A stretch of 64,000 nucleotides of DNA, from positions 22,056 through 86,055 of the forward strand of contig JAQWNF010000007.1 of assembly GCA_029246415.1 (NCBI GenBank), written 5' to 3'. Positions 38,788-47,712 of the stretch are shown here, piece by piece. Every line of letters starts with the position of its first letter. Position 1 is the first letter of the stretch. The translations under genes and the position numbers were made by a program. The notes below the pieces were generated by a model. That model had not been told where the DNA came from. It saw nothing but the letters and a program-made list of their open reading frames with translations, and searched no databases. This DNA is from Glaciecola sp. (GTDB taxonomy: Bacteria > Pseudomonadota > Gammaproteobacteria > Enterobacterales > Alteromonadaceae).

Positions 38788-39803
38788 TAGTTCACCTCAA
38801 AGCTCGGATCAACATGGATCTTGATCAGTTCACGAATATCCTCAACAGATAACCATTTATCATTGGTGCCTGAGTTGTATTCAAATCCATAAGGGACTCT
38901 ATCGGCGTGGTGATGGGCTAGATAATCAGCTTCTTTATAGTTAAATGACACAGACGGCAATATTGCATAATAGTTACCTAAATCAATAGTGTGTAATGAG
39001 TCGGTGTCGGTGATCATTTCTTCATGGAGTTTTTCTCCTGGACGAACACCGATCAGTTGAATAGTGGAGTTCGGAGCAATCGCTTTAGCGACATCTAGGA
39101 TTTTATATGAAGGGATTTTAGGAATAAATATCTCACCACCTAAATGATGTTTCAACGCATACAAGACCATGTCGACGCCTTCTTGTAAGGGGATATTAAA
39201 GCGAGTCATAGCATCATGAGTCACAGGAATGACGCCTTCATTGCGTTTTTCCATGAAAAATGGAATGACTGAACCGCGTGAGCCCATGACGTTGCCATAG
39301 CGTACGACGCTGAAACGGATATTTTTCGAACCACGAATATTATTGGCTGCGGTAAACAACTTATCCGACGCCAATTTTGTGGCGCCATACAAATTGATCG
39401 GCGCACAGGCTTTATCGGTAGATAAGGCAACGACATCACTAACACCGGTCTCAAGTGCAGCATGGATCACGTTTTCAGCACCGGTAATATTAGTCCGAAT
39501 ACATTCGGTGGGATTATATTCAGCGGTATCGACTTGCTTCATTGCAGCGGTATGAATGATGATATCAACGCTTTCACACGCCATTTTAACTCGCTGCGCG
39601 TCGCGTACATCACCAATGAAAAAGCGTAATTGTGGGAACTGCTCATACGGATAGCGCTGTTTAAGTTCAAATTGTTTGAGCTCATCTCTTGAAAAAATGA
39701 TGATTTTTTTGACGCTTGGATAGCGGATCAAAATCGTTTCGATAAATTTTTTGCCAAACGAACCGGTACCACCAGTAATCAGTACGACTTTATTGTCAAA
39801 CAT
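38787..39803 (-). CDS. pseB: UDP-GlcNAc 4,6-dehydratase (inverting) PseB
   Basis: PseB performs the first step of pseudaminic acid synthesis, making the 4-keto-6-deoxy-AltNAc nucleotide sugar used for flagellin or surface glycans. The 338-residue protein shows the Rossmann motif ITGGTGSFGKKF (about residues 8-19), the KQVDTAEYNP segment, STDKACAPINLYGATKL containing the catalytic YxxxK-type site, and the GVRPGEKLHEEMI block. Its stop codon overlaps the pseC start by one base, so the two were an operon before pseC was damaged. Confidence 0.93.
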   Translation of the reverse strand: MFDNKVVLITGGTGSFGKKFIETILIRYPSVKKIIIFSRDELKQFELKQRYPYEQFPQLRFFIGDVRDAQRVKMACESVDIIIHTAAMKQVDTAEYNPTECIRTNITGAENVIHAALETGVSDVVALSTDKACAPINLYGATKLASDKLFTAANNIRGSKNIRFSVVRYGNVMGSRGSVIPFFMEKRNEGVIPVTHDAMTRFNIPLQEGVDMVLYALKHHLGGEIFIPKIPSYKILDVAKAIAPNSTIQLIGVRPGEKLHEEMITDTDSLHTIDLGNYYAILPSVSFNYKEADYLAHHHADRVPYGFEYNSGTNDKWLSVEDIRELIKIHVDPSFEVN

Positions 39804-39969
39804 AGCTGCTTTTCCGCATTAACTGTAATTAATATGAATAAAGCAAAGAATGTGCCATTGGTGAGTTAGACTGACCCTCGCTTGATCGTTATGGTAAAAC
39901 CAACCACAGCTCGGCGGTACCCGGGATGAAAAATTTAATTACCCAATTCTATCGAAGACAATTGACAAT

Positions 39970-40008
39970 AGTTGCTATAGGCAACTTATATGTATAGTTA
40001 TTGCAATA
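39970..40008. promoter_or_regulatory. Operator-like palindromes upstream of the Xre-RES pair
   Basis: AGTTGCTATAGGCAACT (perfect 6-bp arms) and TATTGCAATA (perfect palindrome) share a TTGC/GCAA core and lie 67-105 bases before the antitoxin start. They are likely binding sites for autorepression by the Xre antitoxin. Confidence 0.5.
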
Positions 40009-40074
40009 TGTGAATGACATACTATACTGGATATAGAAATAAGAGGTTATTTTATACTTTTTAAGGAGATAACA

Positions 40075-40446
40075 GTGTCGGTTGCAGCTCAGCTCACTCC
40101 CAATGCAGACGAAGTGCTGTGTAAGGCAGTATTTAATGCCAGTAAAGCACTGACTTTGCAACAAAAAGAACTGGCTAAAGTATTGGGGTTCGAGCCATGG
40201 GGATTATCAAGACTGAAAAATAAAGGAGTATTATCCCCCCATTCCAAACAAGGAGAATTAGCTTTATTGTTGATCCGTGTTTACCAATCGGTGCATGCGC
40301 TAGCAGGTGGTGATCCAATATGGATAAAACATTTCATGCGTTCAAATAACACCATGACAAAAGGCATACCTGCCGAACAACTACAAACCGTATCAGGATT
40401 ATATGATGTTTTAGGGTTTGTAGACGCAATGCGTAGTAAAACATAA
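40075..40446 (+). CDS. Xre/MbcA/ParS-type antitoxin
   Basis: A 123-residue antitoxin of the RES-Xre type. It has an N-terminal helix-turn-helix (LTLQQKELAKVLGFEPWGLSRLK, about residues 25-47) and a C-terminal toxin-binding region with GGDPIWIKHFMRSNN. The start is GTG at 40075, preceded by a strong AAGGAGAT at six bases. Its stop shares one base with the toxin ATG (TAATG). It neutralises the toxin and probably represses the operon. Confidence 0.86.
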   Translation: MSVAAQLTPNADEVLCKAVFNASKALTLQQKELAKVLGFEPWGLSRLKNKGVLSPHSKQGELALLLIRVYQSVHALAGGDPIWIKHFMRSNNTMTKGIPAEQLQTVSGLYDVLGFVDAMRSKT

Positions 40447-41207
40447 TGATCTGGCAGCAATGTGCTGGAGAACGACAGATAAAACCTCTATCGGGAAGCG
40501 TGTATCGGATTGTAGAAAACCAACAACCCATCGCCAATAGTTCAATTGTGGATACACTGGCAGAGCAATCAGTGTTAGAAGAAATGCTCAAAGTATCTGT
40601 GATGGGATCTAAAAATAATGTTGAGAATAAAAACCCGAAAACTTGTCATTACCTATTAAGTACTCCCTTCCGAGAGCCGCCGCTCAGACATGGTTCTCGT
40701 TTTGGAACACGACAATATCCTAGTATTTTTTATGGAGCAAGCGAGCTAAAAGGTGCACTAACCGAACATGCGTATTATCGGTTTCTTTTTGCCAGTTCAA
40801 TTATTGGGCCTTGGCCATCTGAGACACTATTATCCAGTCACACTGTTTTTAGTGTCAAATATCATACCCCGTTAGGGATCAAGTTAAACTCTCCGCCCTT
40901 TAATACGTTTGAGAGGGACTTAACAAATCCAACAAAATACACTGCTAGCCAACTTATCGGACTAGATATGCGTAACGGCCAAGTCGAGATGTTTACCTAT
41001 ACTAGCGCGCGCGATAACCGATATGAATGTGTGGGTATTTTCACCCCTCAAGTGTTTACCTCTTCTCATCCTGAAAGAGTTGAGTCATGGTTATGTGAAT
41101 TAACACCAACCTCTGTGCAGTATAAACAAGCTAACACTTTCACAACTCAAACATTACCATTATCGCAGTTTTTGATTGATGGTGAATTGCCTAATGCAGC
41201 GTTATGA
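40446..41207 (+). CDS. RES-domain toxin
   Basis: A 253-residue RES-domain protein, the toxin of the RES-Xre family that degrades NAD+. The conserved arginine (VYRIV at about residue 19), the GSRFGTRQYPSIFYGASELKGAL block and the glutamate in TEHAYYRF match the RES active-site pattern. Intact length and coupled antitoxin suggest a working module. It lies between pseB and an orphan Phd gene, in a region with several recombination scars. Confidence 0.85.
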   Translation: MIWQQCAGERQIKPLSGSVYRIVENQQPIANSSIVDTLAEQSVLEEMLKVSVMGSKNNVENKNPKTCHYLLSTPFREPPLRHGSRFGTRQYPSIFYGASELKGALTEHAYYRFLFASSIIGPWPSETLLSSHTVFSVKYHTPLGIKLNSPPFNTFERDLTNPTKYTASQLIGLDMRNGQVEMFTYTSARDNRYECVGIFTPQVFTSSHPERVESWLCELTPTSVQYKQANTFTTQTLPLSQFLIDGELPNAAL

Positions 41208-41329
41208 AAAGGTGATCTGTGAAGACGAATTTACAAAAAATAAATCCACCTTCATAAGATAATCAATTACTCACTTGCAACTTTTAACCTTCAGACGTTA
41301 ACTGCCGATCAGCAAGCTAATTACAGTCG

Positions 41330-41557
41330 TTAAGAACAATACACCTCATCCGTCTTTAAGCGTTCGATGATTGAGCCTTGCATACCAGGTAAAGCTAGTA
41401 GGTGCAGCGCTTCTTGGACTGCTTCCCAGTCTTTACTCGACAATAATACTGCATTGTGACGGTTACTAGTGATGATAACAGGGGCATTCGATTCAGCAAT
41501 GTCGTCAATTAAATGGTGTAGGGTTTTACGTGCTTCTCTTACAGTAATAGTATTCAT
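41330..41557 (-). CDS. Orphan Phd/YefM-type antitoxin
   Basis: A 75-residue Phd/YefM antitoxin: TVREARKTLHHLIDDIAESNAPVIITSNRHNAVLLS is the family N-terminal DNA-binding fold and EAVQEALHLLALPG the dimer helix. The C-terminal toxin-binding tail ends EVYCS. I find no YoeB or RelE frame downstream (41210-41330) or upstream, so the toxin appears to be lost. Such orphans can still repress related promoters or act as anti-addiction modules. Confidence 0.82.
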   Translation of the reverse strand: MNTITVREARKTLHHLIDDIAESNAPVIITSNRHNAVLLSSKDWEAVQEALHLLALPGMQGSIIERLKTDEVYCS

Positions 41558-41803
41558 GATTTTTTCCTTAAATATTTATCATTAAACTAGTCCGTCTTAG
41601 CAACCATTTTTATTTCATCTGACTCGCAATTCGCTTGTGTAATATGAAGATGTAAAGGTGAAGACAACCAATACATTTAGATTAGGTGACAATACGCACT
41701 GTATCTACTGTTCTAAAGATCAGTTTTCAGTTTTTCTGGTGAAGTTTTTTTCTTTTATATCAGGATCAAGGGGAGATACTGTGTATGTCACACGATTTTA
41801 ATT

Positions 41804-41849
41804 CCCTATGATTTTCGAGACCTATTAACAGGTCATCAAGATCCTAGGG
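41804..41849. repeat. Dispersed palindromic element, copy B
   Basis: CCCTATGATTTTCGAGACC and GGTCATCAAGATCCTAGGG are arms around ATTAACA-type centre. It is close in sequence and layout to copy C at 47032. It abuts the terminator hairpin of the prsT-like gene. The rest of 41558-41924 holds no gene that I can see. Confidence 0.65.
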
Positions 41850-41887
41850 AAAAAAATGAATGTGCTGTCATCATTACAGCACATTCA
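41850..41887 (-). terminator. Rho-independent terminator of the prsT-like gene
   Basis: On the minus strand TGAATGTGCTGT pairs perfectly with ACAGCACATTCA around a seven-base loop, followed by a run of seven T. It lies 38 bases after the stop of the TPR gene and directly abuts repeat copy B. Confidence 0.85.
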
Positions 41888-41924
41888 TTTATCGTAGTTG
41901 ACTGCGCACATTATTAAAAATTGT

Positions 41925-44100
41925 TTAGTTTAAGACAGCTAAACCTAATTTATCCAAGGTATAGTCTAAGTGCGCCTGGATCTCTGCTGAATCACCAGCC
42001 ATCGACAAGGCATGCTCCAAGTATTCTTTTCCTTTTGAATACTGGCCAGATAATGTCAACGCCCAACCTAAAGTGTCATAAAAGCCTGGAATATCATCGC
42101 GTAATTTAACCGCCTGTTTAGCATGCTCAATCGCTAAGTCATACTTAGACGTTTCAATGTATAAAAAAGCTAAATTATTGAGCGCTATTGATTGTTTGAT
42201 CACAGGAAGAGGCGACGTTAATAACTGACTATAATAGAAAATCGCTTGTTCATGATCACCAATATCTAGCAGATGCTCACTAAGGCTTTCTAATAAAAAA
42301 CCACGTTTGGGATGGCGTTTAATTAAAGCTTTTAATAACTCCGTTGTGTCATTTTCTCGTTTAATTTCTCGACTCAATTGCGTAAGTTTATAAATGGTAG
42401 CAATATCAGTAAAGCTGCCCTGCACTGCCTGAGTATATAAATCATACGCCGCTTTAGGTTGCTGTAATGAAACACTAATATCACCTTGCACAGCTAAAAA
42501 ACGTGATTTGTGAATAATCGTCGACATATCTAAAGTGTTCACTAATTGCTGAGCTCGCTGACTGTCGCCCTTTTCAACTAACCAACTAGCGTAGGTAATG
42601 ATGATATCTTCATCTTGAGGGGCTAACGAAGCCGCTTTCGCAAAGCTTTTTTCTGCTCCTGTAGTATATTGCATTGTGCGCTGCATCTTCGCTAAGTACA
42701 GTAACTTAGCAGGATTGGATTGCCATAAATCATGTAACATATCAAATTGGGTATTGCGCACGGCAATTTGGCCAAGATCATGTAACAATTTCACCCTAAT
42801 TATTTGAGGTTGTGCTGGTATTGATGTGGCCGTTCCTGACTCTCGATAATCTTGGATAATCTGTTCAACTCCGCTCAATGCTTCATCCAAGCGTCCCAAT
42901 TTACGTAACAGCTCTACTCTAAACAAACCTATAGAAGGATTGATAGTATCTCCTTCAACAATAGGATCAAGCATTGCATCAACATATCTCAGGCTTTCAG
43001 CAAAGCGCTGCATCTTCAGGTTGATTCATTTGATGGTATACCTGTGACAACAACACTAATGCATTCATATCATCTGGATTGTTTTCAAGATAAGCATTAA
43101 ATTTTCTAACCGATTGTTGCCAGTTTCCCCCTGAATAACTCGACATTGCATCAATCAACAATAATTGTGGATTTAATTGTTTGGTACGATCATCAATAAT
43201 GGATATACGATTGCTAATATAATCCAATGCTTTTTCTGATGCTTGACGCTGATTGGTTTGCTTAAATATTTCACTTTGAATATAAATTGCTAACGGATCA
43301 TTCGGCGTTAAAGCTAATGCACTTTCCAACGCATCTGATGCCTTATCCAACTGTCCATTTGCTATGTATGCATTGGCTAACGCTTTGTATGTGCTCGACT
43401 TTTGTGACTCTAACTGAAGTGATTGTTGATAATTTTGTATCGCAGAATCATAGTCCTGTTGTAAGCTGTTTAGGCGACCTTTTAGGTACCAAAATTTTGG
43501 TTCATCTTGAGCTAGTTTTGCTACTAAACTGAGCCTTTCATCAGCATTATTTAGGTCATTCAAATCTAAATAGATGTTGATTAACTCTAGTTGTACGTCT
43601 GGATCCTTAGGTGACAATATTGCGAGTTGATTCAGTTCGCGAATTGCAGCTTGTGAGTTACCTAATGCATAAAATGCACTGGCACGAATTAACTGATAAC
43701 GCTTTAAAGATTTAGTAGTTGGAGTGGATTTGGCATTCAGAGCCAATACTGCTTGGTATTTACTTTGTTCAAATAATGCAGTGGCAAGCAGCTCAATCAC
43801 ATTATTTTCGTCAGCCCCCATAGCTAAAGCTTTTTCAAACTCTGCTTGTGCTTCCGCCGGCATTTTTTTGTTTAGCAATATTTCGCCGTAAAGTAATTGT
43901 CCAGGAAGATGTGATGGGTGTTTTTTTAATAGATTACGGATATGAATATGGGCTTCATCATGCAAGCTCTGAGCAGATGCCATTAATGCTTTTTCATAAT
44001 CATCAGTATCAACCGTTGCATGTGCTGTGGTGCTAATTAATAAATTACTAAAGAAGCTTATAAACAAAAAGGCGAAAGCGCCCACTCTAAAAATCTTCAC
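41925..44100 (-). pseudogene. PrsT-like TPR protein of the PEP-CTERM system, frameshifted
   Basis: Two overlapping frames together make one protein of about 725 residues. The first (44100-42997, 367 codons) starts with a signal peptide (cleaved near TTAHA) and has repeated 34-residue TPR units such as AQAEFEKALAMGADENNVIELLATALFEQ, typical of PrsT proteins of exosortase loci. It ends QMNQPEDAALC. The second (43013-41925, 362 codons) begins QRFAESLRYVDAML and continues the TPR pattern. A one-base loss near 43010 explains the break. PrsT usually has around 900 residues, so this one is also short. No exosortase gene is in the window. Confidence 0.75.
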
Positions 44101-44216
44101 ATATCCTCCTTGATGTCATTCCATGATATTAAAGTGAAGGTAATATAAAAATTGTAAGAGCAAAAAATTAGCCGCAACAATTCATTACAAATTATAGCGA
44201 CTGATCAGAGGAATAA

Positions 44217-45023
44217 TTAAGCACGTTTTTTTCGACGTACCATTAAACCAAGTAATACCGTTGAAAATAAAATAGCGGTTGAGGGCGCACTAACATCATT
44301 AACAATTTTCATTGCGTAATCTTCGACTTCGCCTTGATGGTAATAACCAGTTGCTAACATCTGATAGTCATTGCCAAAATTAAGAGAGTTTTCGCAGATA
44401 ACTCGAGCACGCATCCACAATTCGCCAAGAATTGAGTCAATAGGTACTTGAATAGCACTACTAAAGAAACTACCAAATTCGTCGGGGCTGTTATAAGCTC
44501 CCAAATCATTGTTATAGAAGTTGTTTGCTAATGTTCCAGTGAAGGCGACACCTGAAGAATCTTCATCCTTCATCCACTTGTCATTCATCACTAAATCTAA
44601 TTCATTAAAAGTGCCCGTACCAAACCAGTCTAACCAAAGTTTGTATTCATCGTATTTGTGATTCCCCTCTTGTGAACGGGTAACATCAACTTGAAACTTA
44701 ACGAACTCGCCCTGCACTAAGTCATTACTTTGGTTGAAGTTAGACCAAGTGATACCATCGCTAGATGTTGCCCAAGACACACCATTATCACCCGCATCAA
44801 CTGCGTTAGGAGAAGATTCAGATGTCCAACCAATGTTATTATTATCATTAATCCCGATGGAATCACCGTATAATGACCCGTCAGAATTACCTAACTGTTG
44901 CCAGCGGTTGGTATCGTGACAAGCAGTGCCATAACTAGAAGGTGCATCACTGTAGTCACCTGAACCAGCGCTACAATTACTAATAGAACCCGCAAAAGCA
45001 GAGTGGGATGAGACCAATGCCAA
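44217..45023 (-). CDS. GEVED-domain exported protein with PEP-CTERM-like tail
   Basis: An exported surface-type protein of about 268 residues. The tail VSAPSTAILF, hydrophobic helix and RRKKRA is the PEP-CTERM variant common in Alteromonadales, a signal for exosortase processing. GEVEDYAMKI just before it marks a GEVED domain. The N-terminus has the end of a signal peptide (LALVSSHSAFA), but no ATG lies in frame before a stop; only TTG at 45023 and a poor ATA at about 45050 are available. The 5' end may be damaged, or an unusual start is used. It precedes the TPR gene on the same strand. Confidence 0.7.
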   Translation of the reverse strand: MALVSSHSAFAGSISNCSAGSGDYSDAPSSYGTACHDTNRWQQLGNSDGSLYGDSIGINDNNNIGWTSESSPNAVDAGDNGVSWATSSDGITWSNFNQSNDLVQGEFVKFQVDVTRSQEGNHKYDEYKLWLDWFGTGTFNELDLVMNDKWMKDEDSSGVAFTGTLANNFYNNDLGAYNSPDEFGSFFSSAIQVPIDSILGELWMRARVICENSLNFGNDYQMLATGYYHQGEVEDYAMKIVNDVSAPSTAILFSTVLLGLMVRRKKRA

Positions 45024-45191
45024 AAAATGGCCGATGAGGTTACTTAATATCGAAGTAGATTAGGAATACTGACGACTAGGTACTCTCCCTTGCGAACTAA
45101 TCTACTGCTTCAAATTAACAATAGACTAGCAGTCTGTGTTGTCAAGAATCTAACAGCGCTTGTTTGTGCGTTTTTTGAACAATATTTTTCA

Positions 45192-45393
45192 CAATTTACA
45201 TTTCGGTAGCCACTCTGCTGTTATCTCAATAATAACGAATGGATAACTAATGTAAACTGAGAAAAATAACTGCATTACTCAAGTGAGCAACGTATTCATT
45301 GCTACGTGTCATATTTAATATACGCCCTTAGTCATGAACAAATAAACTATGGTACATAATTGTCAAGTCTGCAACTGTACCAAAGATCAGTTT
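45192..45393 (+). repeat. ~200-bp direct repeat, copy 1 (left of galU)
   Basis: The segment from CAATTTACATTTCG to CAAAGATCAGTTT recurs at 46720-46919 in the same orientation with about 88-90% identity by eye. It lies 163 bases upstream of the galU start and may include its promoter. Nothing else was recognised in 45024-45537. Confidence 0.85.
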
Positions 45394-45555
45394 CAAACAT
45401 CCTAATATATTTATCTCTATCACAAATCCGCCATTTCCTAACAATACTTCATCAATCAAGAGTTCATGCATTGTCACCTCATTGATTTACATGGTAAAAT
45501 TGTAGATTAACAAGTGTAATAATAAACACCTTTAACAATGGAATTGAAGAACCTT

Positions 45556-46446
45556 ATGTCACAAGTCACCAAAGCTGTCATCCCTGTTGCAGGCCTCGGT
45601 ACCCGCATGTTACCTGCCACCAAAGCAATCCCCAAAGAGATGTTGCCTATAGTCGATCGCCCATTGATTCAATATGTGGTGAATGAATGTGTACAGGCAG
45701 GGATAAAAGAAATTATATTGGTGACGCATGCGTCTAAAAACAGTATTGAAAACCATTTTGATACCTCGTTTGAACTTGAAGCCACCTTGGAAAAAAGGGT
45801 TAAACGAAGCTTGTTAGAAGAAGTGCAATCTATTCTTCCAAAAGGTGTCACCATCATGCATGTTCGTCAAGGTGTCGCCAAAGGTTTGGGTCATGCAATA
45901 TTATGTGCGCAGCCATTGATTGGTGACTCACCGTTTGCGGTCGTATTGCCCGATGTGATTATTGATGATGCGCTAGCAAATCTAAAAAAAGATAACCTCG
46001 CGGATATGATCAAGCAATTTAACACTTCCAAAGTGTCGCAAATACTGGTCGAGGCCGTGCCAAATAGCTTAGTTGATCAGTTTGGTGTTGTCGATGTAGA
46101 TGGCGTTAAAATGCAAGCCGGTGAGTCAGCCAAAATACACAATATGGTTGAAAAGCCGCCTATTGACGAGGCCCCTTCGAACTTAGCAGTAGTGGGGCGC
46201 TATGTTTTGTCGCATAAAATATGGGATTTATTGGCGTTTACTCCACCAGGTGCCGGTGATGAAGTGCAGTTGACTGATGCAATTGCTACATTGATGAACC
46301 TAGAACAAGTAGATGCGTACTACATGACGGGCAAAAGCCATGATTGTGGCAGTAAACTTGGCTATATAAAGGCAAATGTCGAGTTTGCTTTGCGTAATCA
46401 AGAGTTTGGAGCTGAGTTTAGAGAGTTTTTGGCTGAGCTAAAATAG
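45556..46446 (+). CDS. galU: UTP-glucose-1-phosphate uridylyltransferase
   Basis: GalU makes UDP-glucose for glycans, lipopolysaccharide core and trehalose. The nucleotide-binding motif [18 protein letters not shown] is at the start, and the EKP motif ([13 protein letters not shown]), the VGRYVLS and [12 protein letters not shown] blocks are all intact. The ATG at 45556 ([10 protein letters not shown]) is preferred; an ATG at 45538 is also in frame without a good Shine-Dalgarno. About 297 residues, near normal length. It stands alone between two copies of a direct repeat, unlike typical galU neighbourhoods. Confidence 0.95.
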   Translation: MSQVTKAVIPVAGLGTRMLPATKAIPKEMLPIVDRPLIQYVVNECVQAGIKEIILVTHASKNSIENHFDTSFELEATLEKRVKRSLLEEVQSILPKGVTIMHVRQGVAKGLGHAILCAQPLIGDSPFAVVLPDVIIDDALANLKKDNLADMIKQFNTSKVSQILVEAVPNSLVDQFGVVDVDGVKMQAGESAKIHNMVEKPPIDEAPSNLAVVGRYVLSHKIWDLLAFTPPGAGDEVQLTDAIATLMNLEQVDAYYMTGKSHDCGSKLGYIKANVEFALRNQEFGAEFREFLAELK

Positions 46447-46506
46447 ATATCTTGCGTATTCCCCACTTTTAATACTTAAAATATCATTTACCTGCTGTAC
46501 GTAGCA

Positions 46507-46567
46507 TTTGAACGAGAACCTAGAGGGTTTAACTAAAACATTAGCCCTTAGGGTTTTATGGAGCAAC
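46507..46567 (+). repeat. Local ~60-bp repeat, copy 1
   Basis: The segment running from TTTGAACGAGAACCTAG through GCCCTTAGGGTTTTATG aligns with 46995-47053 (TTTGAATGCGAACCTTTAG through CCCTTAGGATTTTCATG). The second copy runs into palindromic element C; this one lacks the right palindrome arm. Confidence 0.55.
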
Positions 46568-46719
46568 GCGCTAGAATTAGTAAATACTTTTCGCCGTTAT
46601 ATTCAATAAAAGGCGTGAAACGCTTCATAGCCTGAGTAAATAATATTAAAACTGCCATTATCTGATCCAGATTATTGATCGCCCTCTTTTCAGTTTGTTG
46701 CCCAAACAATGCTTTTCAA

Positions 46720-46919
46720 CAATTTACATTTCGCTAGCCACTCTGGTGTTACCGCCTACATAACGAATGGATAACTAATGTAAACTGAGAAAAAACGGCA
46801 TCACTCAATTGAGTAACCTATTCATTGCTACGTGTCATATTTAACATATGGCCTTAGTCATGAACACATTAACTATGGTGCATAATTGTCAAAACTGCAA
46901 CTGTACCAAAAATCAGTTT
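46720..46919 (+). repeat. ~200-bp direct repeat, copy 2 (right of galU)
   Basis: The second copy of the repeat at 45192-45393. Shared blocks include ATAACGAATGGATAACTAAT, TATTCATTGCTACGTGTCAT and TGCAACTGTACCAAA. The two copies bracket galU exactly, 1528 bases apart. The surrounding 46447-47306 has no gene apart from these repeats. Confidence 0.85.
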
Positions 46920-46975
46920 TACACTTGTATCAGTTATATCTAATGTGTATTTCAATGCTTTACTGGCAAAACAAT

Positions 46976-46997
46976 CAGTTACATCCTTATAGATTTT
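46976..46997 (+). repeat. Short direct repeat (second copy at 47230-47251)
   Basis: A 22-base stretch beginning CAGTTACATCC and ending TATAGATTTT recurs at 47230-47251 with two differences (CAGTTACACCC, GATAGATTTT). It adds to the local repeat density downstream of galU. Confidence 0.5.
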
Positions 46998-47053
46998 GAA
47001 TGCGAACCTTTAGGGTTTCACTGAATTTTTTCCCTTAGGATTTTCATGACCAC
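46995..47053 (+). repeat. Local ~60-bp repeat, copy 2
   Basis: The partner of 46507-46567. It leads into the left arm of palindromic element C, so the element seems to have inserted into, or arisen within, the duplicated unit. Confidence 0.5.
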
Positions 47054-47079
47054 TTAACAGGTCATGAAAATCCTAGGGG
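47032..47079. repeat. Dispersed palindromic element, copy C (best palindrome)
   Basis: The arms CCCTTAGGATTTTCATGACC and GGTCATGAAAATCCTAGGGG pair over 20 bases with one mismatch, around an ACTTAACA loop. This is the most complete of four copies in the window. It has no T-tract, so it is not a standard terminator. Confidence 0.8.
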
Positions 47080-47306
47080 GTTATATTAACTAGTGTGCTC
47101 ACCAAGCTAACGAACGCGTTTTATAAACTGTATTCACGATGTCCCTTAATTATTTGTTAGTAGCTCCTAATTGAAGGCGCAACATTACCTTCCTGTTATG
47201 CTTGAATTGCTCACAACTGGCACAACAGACAGTTACACCCTGATAGATTTTACATTACGTTGTTGATGTCGACTTGATATATACGAGTTATTTTCAAAGG
47301 AGGGCA

Positions 47307-47606
47307 ATGATAAAAGATTTACATCCCGATCAAATTATCAAAGTATCTAGCGCTGACATGACGGCTGAACAACAACCTGTCACTGGTGGCGTTGATATTT
47401 CTAATTTATTCGCTGCAGGAGTCAGCGGCGCTATTGGAGGTGGTAGCGTTGGTGCAGGGCTAGGAACATTAGCTGGAGCAGGCGTGATGCGTGTTCCAGC
47501 AGCGGCAGTATTAGGATTAACAGGTGCTAGCATGGGTTTTATCGATAAATTTGCGAGAAAATCCAGTGATCAGAGCGAGGCGATGTCGCTGGGTAGTTCA
47601 CTCTGA
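47307..47606 (+). CDS. Small Gly/Ala-rich peptide, bacteriocin-like layout
   Basis: A 99-residue protein. The ATG at 47307 is fixed by a very strong Shine-Dalgarno, AAAGGAGGG, five bases before it; the longer frame from 47274 is not needed. The first 28 residues are hydrophilic and end in a double glycine (EQQPVTGG). The next 60 are rich in Gly and Ala with small-residue zippers (SGAIGGGSVGAGLGTLAGAG), amphipathic or membrane-active in look, followed by FIDKFARKSS. This is the layout of double-glycine-leader bacteriocins, but no transporter or immunity gene is nearby and I do not recognise a family. A Gly-zipper membrane protein is the alternative. Confidence 0.5.
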   Translation: MIKDLHPDQIIKVSSADMTAEQQPVTGGVDISNLFAAGVSGAIGGGSVGAGLGTLAGAGVMRVPAAAVLGLTGASMGFIDKFARKSSDQSEAMSLGSSL

Positions 47607-47712
47607 GTGAGCAAAGCCAACCCTCTGAGGTTGTTCTTAGCTCTGTGGATGAATCTGTTAAGACACTTCTAAAGCATCTTCAACTTGAACGGTGTCGGTT
47701 TCGTGTAACCGG

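Noticed and set aside
45192..46919. CRISPR array or insertion sequence ends for the repeats around galU
   Set aside because: Only two long copies exist, in direct orientation, with no terminal inverted repeats, spacers or transposase.
47032..47079. Rho-independent terminator
   Set aside because: No T-tract follows on either strand and no gene ends nearby; recurrence elsewhere indicates a repeat element.
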